Positions 55,955-63,812 of a stretch of 64,000 nt of DNA are shown here, one piece after another (within the stretch, counting starts at the first letter, position 1; each line of letters opens with the position of its first letter). Below the pieces are notes generated by a model. The model ran no database searches and was not told where the DNA came from. It saw only the letters and a list, made by a program, of their open reading frames with translations. The stretch is from Vibrio pelagius (GTDB taxonomy: Bacteria > Pseudomonadota > Gammaproteobacteria > Enterobacterales > Vibrionaceae). The stretch covers positions 186,001 to 250,000 of the forward strand of contig NZ_AP025503.1 in NCBI RefSeq assembly GCF_024347575.1. Reading direction: 5' to 3'. The position numbers and the translations under genes are program-made.

Positions 55955-56614
55955 TTAGTAACCATCACTTGTTGGAGCTTCACCAGAGACGATGCTGACA
56001 CTAGCACTGGCACCTATTCGGGACGCTCCTGCATCAATCATTGCTTGTGCTGTTTCTCTTGTGCGAACTCCACCGGATGCTTTCACCCCCATTTGTTGGT
56101 CAACATTATCACGCATTAATCTAATATGCTCAACTGTTGTACCACCTGTAGAAAAACCTGTTGAGGTTTTCACAAAATTGGCACCAACACGTTTACTAAT
56201 GTGACATAAATGAACAATTTGTTCATTATTTAACAAGCAAGTTTCGAAGATCACTTTGAGTAAGACTTCTCCACAAGTTTCCTTAATTGCTCTGATCTCA
56301 TTTTCAACGATATCCCAATTTCCATTAAGCACCTCGCTAATGTTCACCACCATGTCAATTTCGTCAGCCCCTAGTGTAATAGCATTTTGGGTCTCGAATA
56401 CCTTGGTCTCTGTTGTGTTTGCGCCCAGTGGGAAGCCAATAACTGTGCAGATCTTCACATTTGATTTTGCTAAACGTTCAGCACAATACTCAACAAATCC
56501 CGGGTTAACGCAAACAGAGAAAAACTGATGCTCATGTGCTTCGTCGCATAATTTATTGATTTGATGGGTTGTTGCATTCGCTAATAGAAGAGTGTGGTCA
56601 ATGTAGTGGTTCAT
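55955..56614 (-). CDS. deoC: Deoxyribose-phosphate aldolase
   Basis: A 219-residue class I aldolase splitting 2-deoxyribose 5-phosphate into acetaldehyde and glyceraldehyde 3-phosphate. The Schiff-base lysine lies in FVKTSTGFSTGGTT; VIGFPLGANTTETKVFE and GVKASGGVRT are also diagnostic. Size matches the short DeoC class. It is the first gene of the leftward unit and shares the divergent promoter region with deoK. Confidence 0.94.
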   Translation of the reverse strand: MNHYIDHTLLLANATTHQINKLCDEAHEHQFFSVCVNPGFVEYCAERLAKSNVKICTVIGFPLGANTTETKVFETQNAITLGADEIDMVVNISEVLNGNWDIVENEIRAIKETCGEVLLKVIFETCLLNNEQIVHLCHISKRVGANFVKTSTGFSTGGTTVEHIRLMRDNVDQQMGVKASGGVRTRETAQAMIDAGASRIGASASVSIVSGEAPTSDGY

Positions 56615-56648
56615 GGTATTACCTTATGTTTAATTTGAAAGTACCTTC

Positions 56649-56666
56649 GTGTTATTTTTATAACAC
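56649..56666. promoter_or_regulatory. Deo operator 1
   Basis: GTGTTA-N6-TAACAC, 35 bases before the deoC start, embedded in a longer inverted repeat (accttcg...cgaaggt). It includes TGTTA-N6-TAACA, the same half-site and spacing as the known E. coli DeoR operator. Confidence 0.75.
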
Positions 56667-56793
56667 CGAAGGTTGATATGTGTTCTGAAATTAACTTTTT
56701 ATTGTGTTTATATGCGTGGCTCCTCACGTTTTAGCTGAAAAAATCATCAATTGAGTGATCTTTGTCTCGGTAAAGAGGTGTTTAAATAGATTA

Positions 56794-56811
56794 GTGTTAA
56801 TTTAATAACAC
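56794..56811. promoter_or_regulatory. Deo operator 2
   Basis: A second GTGTTA-N6-TAACAC, 17 bases before the deoK ATG. The identical palindrome twice in one divergent gap suggests binding by the adjacent DeoR-type regulator, possibly with a DNA loop. Confidence 0.75.
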
Positions 56812-56827
56812 GAATAGAGAGTGAACA

Positions 56828-57751
56828 ATGAAAACAATTGCTGTAATCGGATCTAACATGGTCGATCTCATTTCATACACGGAACGTATGCCAAAAGAAG
56901 GTGAAACATTAGAAGCTCCATCATTCAAAATGGGTTGTGGTGGGAAAGGAGCTAACCAAGCTGTAGCTGCTGCGAAGATGGGAGCTGATGTAGTTATGGT
57001 TAGTAAGGTAGGTGATGATATGTTCGCCGATAATACGATCAGAAACTTTCAGTCCTATGGTATTAACACACAATATGTAAGCAAAGTTCCACAGATCTCA
57101 AGTGGAGTTGCACCTATATTTGTCAACCCCACATCTCAGAACTCAATTTTGATCATTAAAGGGGCTAATGAGTATCTTAAACCGGCTGATATTGATAAAG
57201 CGGAGAGCACACTGATTGATTGTAGCTTGATCGTTCTTCAACTCGAAGTGCCACTTGAAACCGTTTATGCTGCGATTGAGTTCGGTAATAAGCACAATAT
57301 CCCCGTGCTTCTTAATCCAGCCCCAGCTGTTCCTGAGCTTGATATTGAGTATGCATGCCGATGTGAATTTTTTGTTCCGAATGAAACAGAGTTAGAAATA
57401 CTAGTAAACAAGCCAGTTGAAACAGTCGAACAAATAAAAGAAGCGGCAAAGATTCTTCTTAATAAAGGTCTGAATAACATTATTGTGACCATGGGAGAAA
57501 AAGGAGCATTATGGTTGAATAAGGACGGAAAGGAAGTCTTTATTGAGCCAACAAAAGTCAATGCTGTGGACACGAGTGGTGCCGGAGATGCATTTATAGG
57601 CTGCTTCTCACATTATTTTATGCAAACCTGCGACGTGAAAAAGTCGTTAGAAAAAGCCTCGTTATTTGCTGCATTTAGTGTAACTGAAAAGGGGACGCAA
57701 TTTTCTTACCCTAGTATCGAGCAATTTAAAGAATTCGAAGCTAAAAAATAA
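56828..57751 (+). CDS. deoK: Deoxyribokinase (PfkB family)
   Basis: A 307-residue ribokinase-type enzyme. GCGGKGANQAVAAAKMGA is the N-terminal sugar-binding signature and VDTSGAGDAFIGCF the C-terminal catalytic signature with its Asp base. With deoC, a deoxyribose-type permease and an aldose-epimerase-like gene around it, 2-deoxy-D-ribose is the likely substrate, not ribose. Good match in length. Confidence 0.85.
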   Translation: MKTIAVIGSNMVDLISYTERMPKEGETLEAPSFKMGCGGKGANQAVAAAKMGADVVMVSKVGDDMFADNTIRNFQSYGINTQYVSKVPQISSGVAPIFVNPTSQNSILIIKGANEYLKPADIDKAESTLIDCSLIVLQLEVPLETVYAAIEFGNKHNIPVLLNPAPAVPELDIEYACRCEFFVPNETELEILVNKPVETVEQIKEAAKILLNKGLNNIIVTMGEKGALWLNKDGKEVFIEPTKVNAVDTSGAGDAFIGCFSHYFMQTCDVKKSLEKASLFAAFSVTEKGTQFSYPSIEQFKEFEAKK

Positions 57752-57789
57752 AATAATAAACAATATAATGGATTGAATTTAAAATTAAT

Positions 57790-57807
57790 ATGGCTCATTT
57801 TTATGAG
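57790..57807 (+). promoter_or_regulatory. Stem-loop between deoK and deoP
   Basis: GGCTCA and TGAGCC pair perfectly around a 6-base loop. No T run follows, so a role in mRNA processing or stability rather than termination is more likely. Confidence 0.4.
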
Positions 57808-57840
57808 CCAAGAATAACGTGTACTAAAAGGAAACCTACA

Positions 57841-59163
57841 ATGATAAAAAATAACACAATCCAAGGAGCTGATGGGTATTTAGATAAAACGCCCATATTC
57901 CAATTTATACTATTATCTTGTCTATTCCCATTATGGGGCTGCGCTGCTGCGCTGAATGATATTTTAATCACCCAATTTAAGTCGGTTTTTGAATTATCCA
58001 ACTTTGCAAGTGCTCTTGTACAGAGTGCATTTTATGGTGGGTATTTCTTAATTGCGATACCTGCTTCTATCGTAATAAAAAAATCATCGTATAAAGTTGC
58101 TATTATGATTGGCTTATCACTTTATATATTTGGGTGTGCGGCTTTCTTCCCAGCTTCTCACATGGCGACTTATACCATGTTCTTGGCTGCGATCTTTGCT
58201 ATTGCAGTTGGCTTGTCATTCCTAGAAACAGCGGCGAACACTTACTCTTCGATGCTTGGGCCTAAATCACATGCAACACTTCGTCTTAACATCAGCCAAA
58301 CTTTTTATCCTGTAGGTGCGATTGCAGGTATCCTTCTTGGTAAATACCTGATTTTCCAAGAAGGAGCTAGCCTAGAGTCGCAAATGGCAGCCATGTCGCC
58401 AGAACAGGTTCATGCATTTCGTTTGGAAATGCTAGAGCACACTTTAAAGCCTTATAAGTACATAATCTTTATTCTTATTGGTGTTCTTACTCTCTTTTCG
58501 TTCACGCAATACCCTAAATGTAAAGTAGCTCAACAAAGCGGTAAAAAGGCACCGTCTATTAGCGAAACTCTGCAGTACCTATCGACTAACTCTCGATTCA
58601 AAAAGGGTATTATTGCACAGTTTTTATATGTAGGTATGCAAGTCGCAGTATGGTCTTTCACAATACGTTTAGCACTAGAGATGGCTGACATTAACGAGCG
58701 TGTAGCCTCTAATTATATGGTGTACTCATTTGTTTGTTTCTTTATTGGTAAATTCATCGCGAACATATTAATGACTAAATTTCCTGCCGAGAAAGTACTA
58801 ATTACCTATTCAATCGTTGGTATGGTGTTTCTAGCGTACGTATCTTTAGTTCATGACTTTAGTGCGGTATACGTAGCAGTTGGTGTGAGTATTCTCTTTG
58901 GTCCTTGTTGGGCGACTATTTACGCAGGTACATTGGATACAGTAGACAATAAATATACAGAAACGGCGGGCGCAGTCATTGTTATGGCAATTGTAGGAGC
59001 AGCTGTTGTACCGGCAATTCAAGGTTTAGTGGCCGATGTTGTTGGCATGCAATTATCTTTCTTAGTGAACTTTGTTTGTTTTGGTTATGTTGGCTATTAC
59101 TTTGTTGGCGAAATGAAAAGCAAAAGCCAAGAACAACCTGAATTAAAAAAACAAGTCAATTAA
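57841..59163 (+). CDS. deoP: Deoxyribose/fucose-type sugar permease (MFS)
   Basis: A protein of about 440 residues from the ATG at 57841 (aagga box upstream), with 12 membrane segments. FLFPLWGCAAALNDILITQF and the second segment FYGGYFLIAIPAS are typical of the FucP subfamily (FGHS) of the major facilitator superfamily. It is a proton symporter by family and probably imports deoxyribose. It lies between deoK and deoX, the order known in Salmonella deoKPX. Confidence 0.85.
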   Translation: MIKNNTIQGADGYLDKTPIFQFILLSCLFPLWGCAAALNDILITQFKSVFELSNFASALVQSAFYGGYFLIAIPASIVIKKSSYKVAIMIGLSLYIFGCAAFFPASHMATYTMFLAAIFAIAVGLSFLETAANTYSSMLGPKSHATLRLNISQTFYPVGAIAGILLGKYLIFQEGASLESQMAAMSPEQVHAFRLEMLEHTLKPYKYIIFILIGVLTLFSFTQYPKCKVAQQSGKKAPSISETLQYLSTNSRFKKGIIAQFLYVGMQVAVWSFTIRLALEMADINERVASNYMVYSFVCFFIGKFIANILMTKFPAEKVLITYSIVGMVFLAYVSLVHDFSAVYVAVGVSILFGPCWATIYAGTLDTVDNKYTETAGAVIVMAIVGAAVVPAIQGLVADVVGMQLSFLVNFVCFGYVGYYFVGEMKSKSQEQPELKKQVN

Positions 59164-59212
59164 TATAATAAAGCTACTTTAATCGTAGCTTTTACCTTCT
59201 GGAGATATCAAC

Positions 59213-60241
59213 ATGTATACTTTACCGTTGAAAAGAAGTCAGTTTAATAATCAAGAAAATATAATTGTTGAATCTGAAAACTTTAAAGTGTCTGGCTTTA
59301 AATATAATTCGGGAATTGAAGCATTAAAGATAGAAAACTCTCAGGGTTATTTGGTTATCTTACCTTATATGGGGCAGATGATATGGGACGCAAAGTTTCT
59401 TGGTGAAGACTTATGCATGGAAAACATGTTTTCTGAACCAAAACTAGAGAAGGAAGTTGTAGCGACGTATGGCTGCTTTGCTTTTCACTCGGGGCTCATT
59501 CGCAATGGTTGTCCTAGCTCTGAGGATTCTCACCCTCTTCATGGTGAAATGCCGTGTGCGAGTATGGATAAGGCTTGGCTAGAGATAGACGAACAGAAAG
59601 TTACCATCACAGGTGAGTATGAATATGTTATGGGTTTTGGAGACCATTATCTTGCAACACCATCGGTCACATTGGAGAAAGGCGCATCTTTATTTGATAT
59701 TGCAATGAAAGTGCAGAACCTTGCGTCTGTTCCTATGCCTCTTCAATATATGTGTCACATGAATACAGCCTATTTCCCTAATGCTAAATTGAAGCAGAAC
59801 ATTCCCGATACTGCGATAACATTGCGAGAGTCTGTTCCTAGCCACGTTAAACCAACGCCGCAGTGGTTAGATTTTAATGAATCATTAAAATCGCGAGAAA
59901 AACCAATACAGCAACTATCCACTCCCGACATGTATGACCCTGAAATAGTCTACTTTATGGATAATTTATCTCAGTTCACTCAGCATGCTGAATTTGAAAT
60001 GGAGATCGCTAACGGAAAAACATTAGTGACCAGGTTCGATACATCAATGCTGAATTATGCGACTCGTTGGATTCTGCATAATGGGGACCAGAAGGTAGGG
60101 GCGTATGTACTACCTGCAACGTGTCGTCCCGAGGGCTACCTGGCAGCGAAAAGAAATAACACGCTCATTCACTTACAACCTCAAGAAGTTAGAGTGTTTT
60201 CTGTGACTACGGGCATCGTTTTACAACATGAGTTCATGTAA
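59213..60241 (+). CDS. deoX: Aldose-epimerase-like protein DeoX/DeoM (DUF4432)
   Basis: A 342-residue protein of the galactose-mutarotase fold: GYLVILPYMGQMIWDAKFLG, FHSGLIRNGCPSSEDSHPLHGEMPC and a final CRPEGYLAAKRNNTLIHLQP are typical. In Salmonella-type deo clusters the related gene is proposed to interconvert anomers of deoxyribose. A hairpin (aaagctac/gtagcttt, 59170-59192) precedes it and could reduce its expression relative to deoP. Confidence 0.8.
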   Translation: MYTLPLKRSQFNNQENIIVESENFKVSGFKYNSGIEALKIENSQGYLVILPYMGQMIWDAKFLGEDLCMENMFSEPKLEKEVVATYGCFAFHSGLIRNGCPSSEDSHPLHGEMPCASMDKAWLEIDEQKVTITGEYEYVMGFGDHYLATPSVTLEKGASLFDIAMKVQNLASVPMPLQYMCHMNTAYFPNAKLKQNIPDTAITLRESVPSHVKPTPQWLDFNESLKSREKPIQQLSTPDMYDPEIVYFMDNLSQFTQHAEFEMEIANGKTLVTRFDTSMLNYATRWILHNGDQKVGAYVLPATCRPEGYLAAKRNNTLIHLQPQEVRVFSVTTGIVLQHEFM

Positions 60242-60927
60242 AGGTTGTGATTGATAAAGTAAGGGAACAATCATTGATGTAGGTACCCCTTAGTAAGCAA
60301 CGACAATACAACTGGAGCGAATTACTCGTTCCTGTCTTTTTAGAATTCCTTTGTAATGGAGCTTACGTCATACCTTGTCGAGTCAAAGGTCACGACCTTA
60401 AGGTTTAAGGCTGTTCCCCGATCGCCTGTTTCAACCAGAATTTTGGTAGGCGTAGTTTGGTAAATAATGAAGAGCGGTTCCCTATTGGGAGCCGTTCTTG
60501 TGTTTAAATTAAGCAACCAAGGGTTGTTGGTGTTGCTTATTTATAACGTCGAACGAGAAAACCTCAACCTTAAACCATTGCATAAATCGCGTTTGTTATC
60601 GATAGCTACAGGCTCATTAATAAGACATGTGATAAGGAGAGTAGTCCACAAGCGTGCTCCTAAATCCAGAAATGATTGTTGATACTTTGCGTGAAGTATT
60701 TTTTGGCCCACGCACAATGAGATCGAGCTTTTATTAGAAATATTGAGCCAAAAATAAAATAATGAGGGCGAGAGATCCCTACCCTTATTTGTTATGGATA
60801 ACGTTTATCTAATTGATGTACAAGGCTATTTTACGTACGCCTTCTCGGTGTTAAGCGACGACGAGACAAAAATCGATTTGGCGAAAACTGGCTCACCAAC
60901 GAGTTCAGTGGCATCATTAAGGTTGAT
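60242..60927. other. Gap after deoX, with hairpins
   Basis: No gene is convincing. An imperfect stem gagcggttccc/gggagccgttc (about 60470-60496) with a few T bases after it looks like the deo operon terminator. A second inverted pair AAGCAAC...GTTGCTT (60512-60539) follows. A 71-codon ORF at 60467-60682 starts within this stem and has no recognisable protein features. Confidence 0.5.
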
Positions 60928-61242
60928 TTATAAGTCAACTGAGTGAAGTAATTTGACACTAATTGAGGTTTCGTCGATCAATGTAAAGACTTTCGGGCGA
61001 ATCTCGCTAATCCACCAATCATTATAGGTTTCTTCATAAATCCGCTGTCTGGCTTCTTCATTTTCAAATTCTCGGAGCCAGACAAAAAAGTCAGTGTCGG
61101 TGTCGTCCGTTTGGATATATGTATCGACTATGACCATACCTTTGGATCGTTGGTAGGGGAGAAGCTCTTCGTGCATCCAACGTAGCCATTCAGACGTTTT
61201 TCCGGGTCTGATTTTATATTCTCGTAACTCGATAACTTTCAA
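60928..61242 (-). CDS. NIPSNAP-like / dimeric alpha-beta-barrel protein
   Basis: A 104-residue protein beginning VIELREYKIRPGKTSEWLRWM, with FFVWLREFENEEARQRIYEE in the middle. This is the NIPSNAP pattern of the ferredoxin-like dimeric barrel superfamily. Such proteins can bind small molecules but their activity is unknown. It stands alone and is divergent from the caspase-like gene. The direct role is unassigned. Confidence 0.72.
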   Translation of the reverse strand: MKVIELREYKIRPGKTSEWLRWMHEELLPYQRSKGMVIVDTYIQTDDTDTDFFVWLREFENEEARQRIYEETYNDWWISEIRPKVFTLIDETSISVKLLHSVDL

Positions 61243-61402
61243 CTTTAATACTCCAATATAATTGATGCCCTAACCACCTCAAAAAATCATCATTTATCTC
61301 CTGATTTTTGGATTAGAGCATTAACGACCAAGCCTCTTTTAAGCTCTTTGTATGCATCTTATCCATTATGGCGAAGACATAGCTATAAAAATGACCTAAG
61401 AT

Positions 61403-61450
61403 ACTGTTACTGTTACTGTTACTGTTACTGTTACTGTTACTGTTACTGTT
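61403..61450. repeat. Eight-copy hexanucleotide repeat (ACTGTT)8
   Basis: Eight uninterrupted ACTGTT units, with a ninth degenerate copy aatgtt (61451-61456). It lies 33 bases before the GTG start of the caspase-like gene, in its 5' leader or promoter. Copy-number changes would change spacing but not frame. On the minus strand it would read as alternating Thr-Val. Confidence 0.95.
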
Positions 61451-61483
61451 AATGTTAAACATAATAATTTAGGTCGATGGATT

Positions 61484-62044
61484 GTGGCTAAACATGAAAT
61501 ATTAATTATTGAGTCAAGAAGTGCAAAAGATATTTTTGACGATAGATATGAAGGCGCGACCCTTAAAGAGGTTTTGAAGCTACAAGGGGTATCAGCAAAG
61601 CATTTTGAAGTGGTCAATAAAGCTTACTTTGAAAAAGCCATTAAATATGCAGCAAGTAAGCACATCAAGTATGTGCATTTTAGCGGCCATGGATCTGAAG
61701 AGGGTATTGCGTTAACGGACGAGTTTATTACGTGGCAAGAGTTTGATGAGATAGCGTGGCCACATTTGAAAGATACGTGTTTATGCTTTTCAAGTTGCGA
61801 TGTTGCCAAAGGTATCGAAGAAATATTCGAATACCATAAGTCATTTTGTAATGCCGTGATTGCCCCTACGAGGGAAATCACTTGGGGAGAAGGTTTGGTG
61901 GCCTTTAGCGCTTTGTACCATCGAGCTTTGTCATGCTCGACCAGCTCCAGTCAGGATGTGAGAGTGTTAAATCATATTGTTGGTGCGGGTACGTTCAGTT
62001 TTATTGCTTCTGCTTATAGATCGACAACATACGCCGTCGGTTAA
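61484..62044 (+). CDS. Small caspase/CHAT-like (clan CD) predicted protease
   Basis: A 186-residue soluble protein. Predicted beta-strand KYVHFSGHGSEEGIAL supplies His69-Gly70, and LCFSSCDVAKGIEEIF supplies Cys105. The later VIAPTREITWGEGLVAFS matches the strand after the catalytic Cys in CHAT and caspase-like domains. I infer a Cys-His dyad protease. The domain nearly fills the whole chain, with no fused repeats or sensor, so sensing is probably done by a partner. The start is a GTG with aggt upstream; no ATG fits. It is followed after 119 bases by two more co-directional genes. Confidence 0.72.
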   Translation: MAKHEILIIESRSAKDIFDDRYEGATLKEVLKLQGVSAKHFEVVNKAYFEKAIKYAASKHIKYVHFSGHGSEEGIALTDEFITWQEFDEIAWPHLKDTCLCFSSCDVAKGIEEIFEYHKSFCNAVIAPTREITWGEGLVAFSALYHRALSCSTSSSQDVRVLNHIVGAGTFSFIASAYRSTTYAVG

Positions 62045-62163
62045 GACATCGCCATTAAGCGGTGTGCACTGGTTTTGATACGGCGGTACACACGCTTAAT
62101 CGTACTTTCTAATGCCTTTTATTTTCTCTGCGTATTTTCAAAAAACTAGCGGACGGACTCAAC

Positions 62164-62529
62164 ATGGATAAGACCAGTTTTCCAGAACTACCAATCAAGC
62201 TCTCCCATCCAATGGTCAGCCTTTATCGACTATTAGACGAAAAGAAAAAACATTCCCATTCGCTAGGTGAACAAAACTCGATCCTTGAGCTTCAGTTATA
62301 TCTTCAAAATGCATGTCATCTGGCAAGGACGGCGTACTCTTCATCCATCACGCTGAAAAGCCGACCAATGTTAGAGCAATTGATGAGAAAATCGTTTTCA
62401 CTTGAGAAACAGTTGAACGCGATGACCAAACATCATGAATGGCTAGGAGGTTCTGATACGCAAATGCTGAAACAGGTGGGGCTTATTAGAGACGCCTTGT
62501 CGAGCGAAAGTCAGCGTCTGAGTGAATAA
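62164..62529 (+). CDS. Helical protein of unknown function, second gene of the caspase-like operon
   Basis: A 121-residue protein, predicted all helix (e.g. LGEQNSILELQLYLQNACHL and LEQLMRKSFSLEKQLNAM), cytoplasmic, no known family. It could link the protease to the third protein or act as an adaptor. A degraded relative of its middle lies at 44769-44868, which shows that the family had a second copy here. The ATG at 62164 is 119 bases after the protease stop. Confidence 0.6.
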   Translation: MDKTSFPELPIKLSHPMVSLYRLLDEKKKHSHSLGEQNSILELQLYLQNACHLARTAYSSSITLKSRPMLEQLMRKSFSLEKQLNAMTKHHEWLGGSDTQMLKQVGLIRDALSSESQRLSE

Positions 62530-62587
62530 ACTTTCCGATTTTGCTACACCTGAATATTACCCTCATTGAGAACTTGGAGATCTAAAC

Positions 62588-63355
62588 ATGGAACGACTGA
62601 TTAATGAGTTACATTTCATTAATTCCCCAAAAGCAGTAGACACTATTGAAGTGGATATAGACAGCCTTCCGACAGGGTGCTACGACTATGTGGACATTAT
62701 CGTTGAGACTTTACGGCCATTGGCAGAGTCATCACCGGATCTGCGTGCCACTGTTTATGTACAACAGGTATTATCTGTCAACTTTGGGCATTCAGGCAGT
62801 TCAATCTTTATTGGTGTGGTTGGAAGCCCGAATGCTTTATCGGTGATTTTGAATGGATTCCAATCCATACCTGGGGTAGGTGCTCGCTACGGAGGTTCTA
62901 TTTTCACAAACCAATCCCGTCGTAGGCTTCATATAGAAGATGGCTTTATTTGGCAGCAAGAAGACAATGTCACTTGGGCGGTAGCCTCTTCGACAGAGAG
63001 TATTGAAGAGACCGCGGATGAAAGTGTTCAATATGATGAACACCATTTTGAACGTTATCCAAGTCAGGCCAAAGTTTATGAAGCCGGCGACTTGTTAAAA
63101 AAAACAACCAAAGCTGATGGCTCTGAAGTCGACCATGTCGTTAACTCTGAGGACTTTGTTGCCTCACACTCTAAAGGCATTTATACCCGAACTCGAGCGG
63201 CTCGAGCAGACGCAAGAGTGGGATCGATTCGGACAATAATAGAAGATGTTTTTGGGCTGCCGGAAGGCTCAGTCAAGCTTTGCGACCCCGATGGAAACTC
63301 ACTACGTGCGGATGCAAAAATAGGCACACTTCGTCGACGTTGGGATGAATGCTAA
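62588..63355 (+). CDS. Unknown protein with ubiquitin-like C-terminus
   Basis: A 255-residue protein in two parts. Residues about 1-130 form an alpha/beta domain (VDIIVETLRPLAESSPDLRA; SIFIGVVGSPNALSVIL). Residues about 200-252 have a beta-grasp pattern: ADARVGSIRTIIEDVFGLPE then GSVKLCDPDGNSLRADAKIG, in line with the ubiquitin spacing (helix, GIPP turn, strand, G-K-x-L, loop). It ends in Cys with no GlyGly. A twin decamer, RADARVGSIR (206-215) and RADAKIGTLR (240-249), brackets the module. The rest is unassigned. It lies 58 bases after the helical gene. Confidence 0.6.
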   Translation: MERLINELHFINSPKAVDTIEVDIDSLPTGCYDYVDIIVETLRPLAESSPDLRATVYVQQVLSVNFGHSGSSIFIGVVGSPNALSVILNGFQSIPGVGARYGGSIFTNQSRRRLHIEDGFIWQQEDNVTWAVASSTESIEETADESVQYDEHHFERYPSQAKVYEAGDLLKKTTKADGSEVDHVVNSEDFVASHSKGIYTRTRAARADARVGSIRTIIEDVFGLPEGSVKLCDPDGNSLRADAKIGTLRRRWDEC

Positions 63356-63528
63356 ATCATTCGCTTTATCGTTTGAATCTCAAATATAGTGACAAGAGAC
63401 TTGAACTACGCCCTACGTGTGATGATGATGTGAAAGCCCGTCGCCTGATCCTATATGAAATCACGGAATGTTTGTTCAAATCAAGCATGATAAAGATGAA
63501 ACGCGTGGTAGAAGGGATGCGTCAATGA
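63349..63528 (+). CDS. Short overlapping ORF, possibly a truncated fourth operon gene
   Basis: ATG at 63349 overlaps the preceding stop by seven bases. It opens MLNHSLYRLNLKYSDKRLEL and runs 59 codons to TGA at 63526. Immediately after the stop the same frame continues for 13 codons (ending DVHVDKW) before another stop. It may be the N-terminus of a longer lost protein, since an IS481 relic lies 90 bases on. The product is not assignable. Confidence 0.42.
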   Translation: MLNHSLYRLNLKYSDKRLELRPTCDDDVKARRLILYEITECLFKSSMIKMKRVVEGMRQ

Positions 63529-63616
63529 GAGGCGATTGAAGATGATGTGCATGTTGATAAATGGTAGGTTACCATAACTCATGATTTATGGGTTCAGGTA
63601 TCGTTCAAATAGGGTT

Positions 63617-63812
63617 GGTACTCCTCACTTGAATGGCAAAGTGAAACGCACGCCGCAAAAGTGAGCTCTATCCGATCATAGATATTCTGTGAGGCTGGAA
63701 AAGTTAGATATGCTTTTAGCAGAATGGCAACACTTCTGTAATTGGGAGAAGTCCCACCGTTCGTCAAAGGGCTAGCCCCAATTACTGAGATATCTGATCA
63801 AACCCCTTTGGG
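63617..63812 (+). pseudogene. IS481-family transposase relic (3' part)
   Basis: The sequence from cctcacttgaatggcaaagt to gatatctgatcaaacccctt follows the intact IS481 transposase gene (from 45645) with about 70% equality and several frame breaks. TPHLNGKVKRT, LDMLLAEWQHFCNWEK and LRYLIKP can still be read in broken frames. Its right end is lost. The remainder of the window, 63813-64000, shows no gene. Confidence 0.75.

Noticed and set aside
60467..60682. 71-codon ORF after deoX
   Set aside because: It begins inside a terminator-like hairpin and lacks protein-like features.
60829..60930. In-frame continuation after the NIPSNAP-like stop (about 33 codons)
   Set aside because: Normal NIPSNAP-type length is reached at the stop; the extra frame is probably chance.
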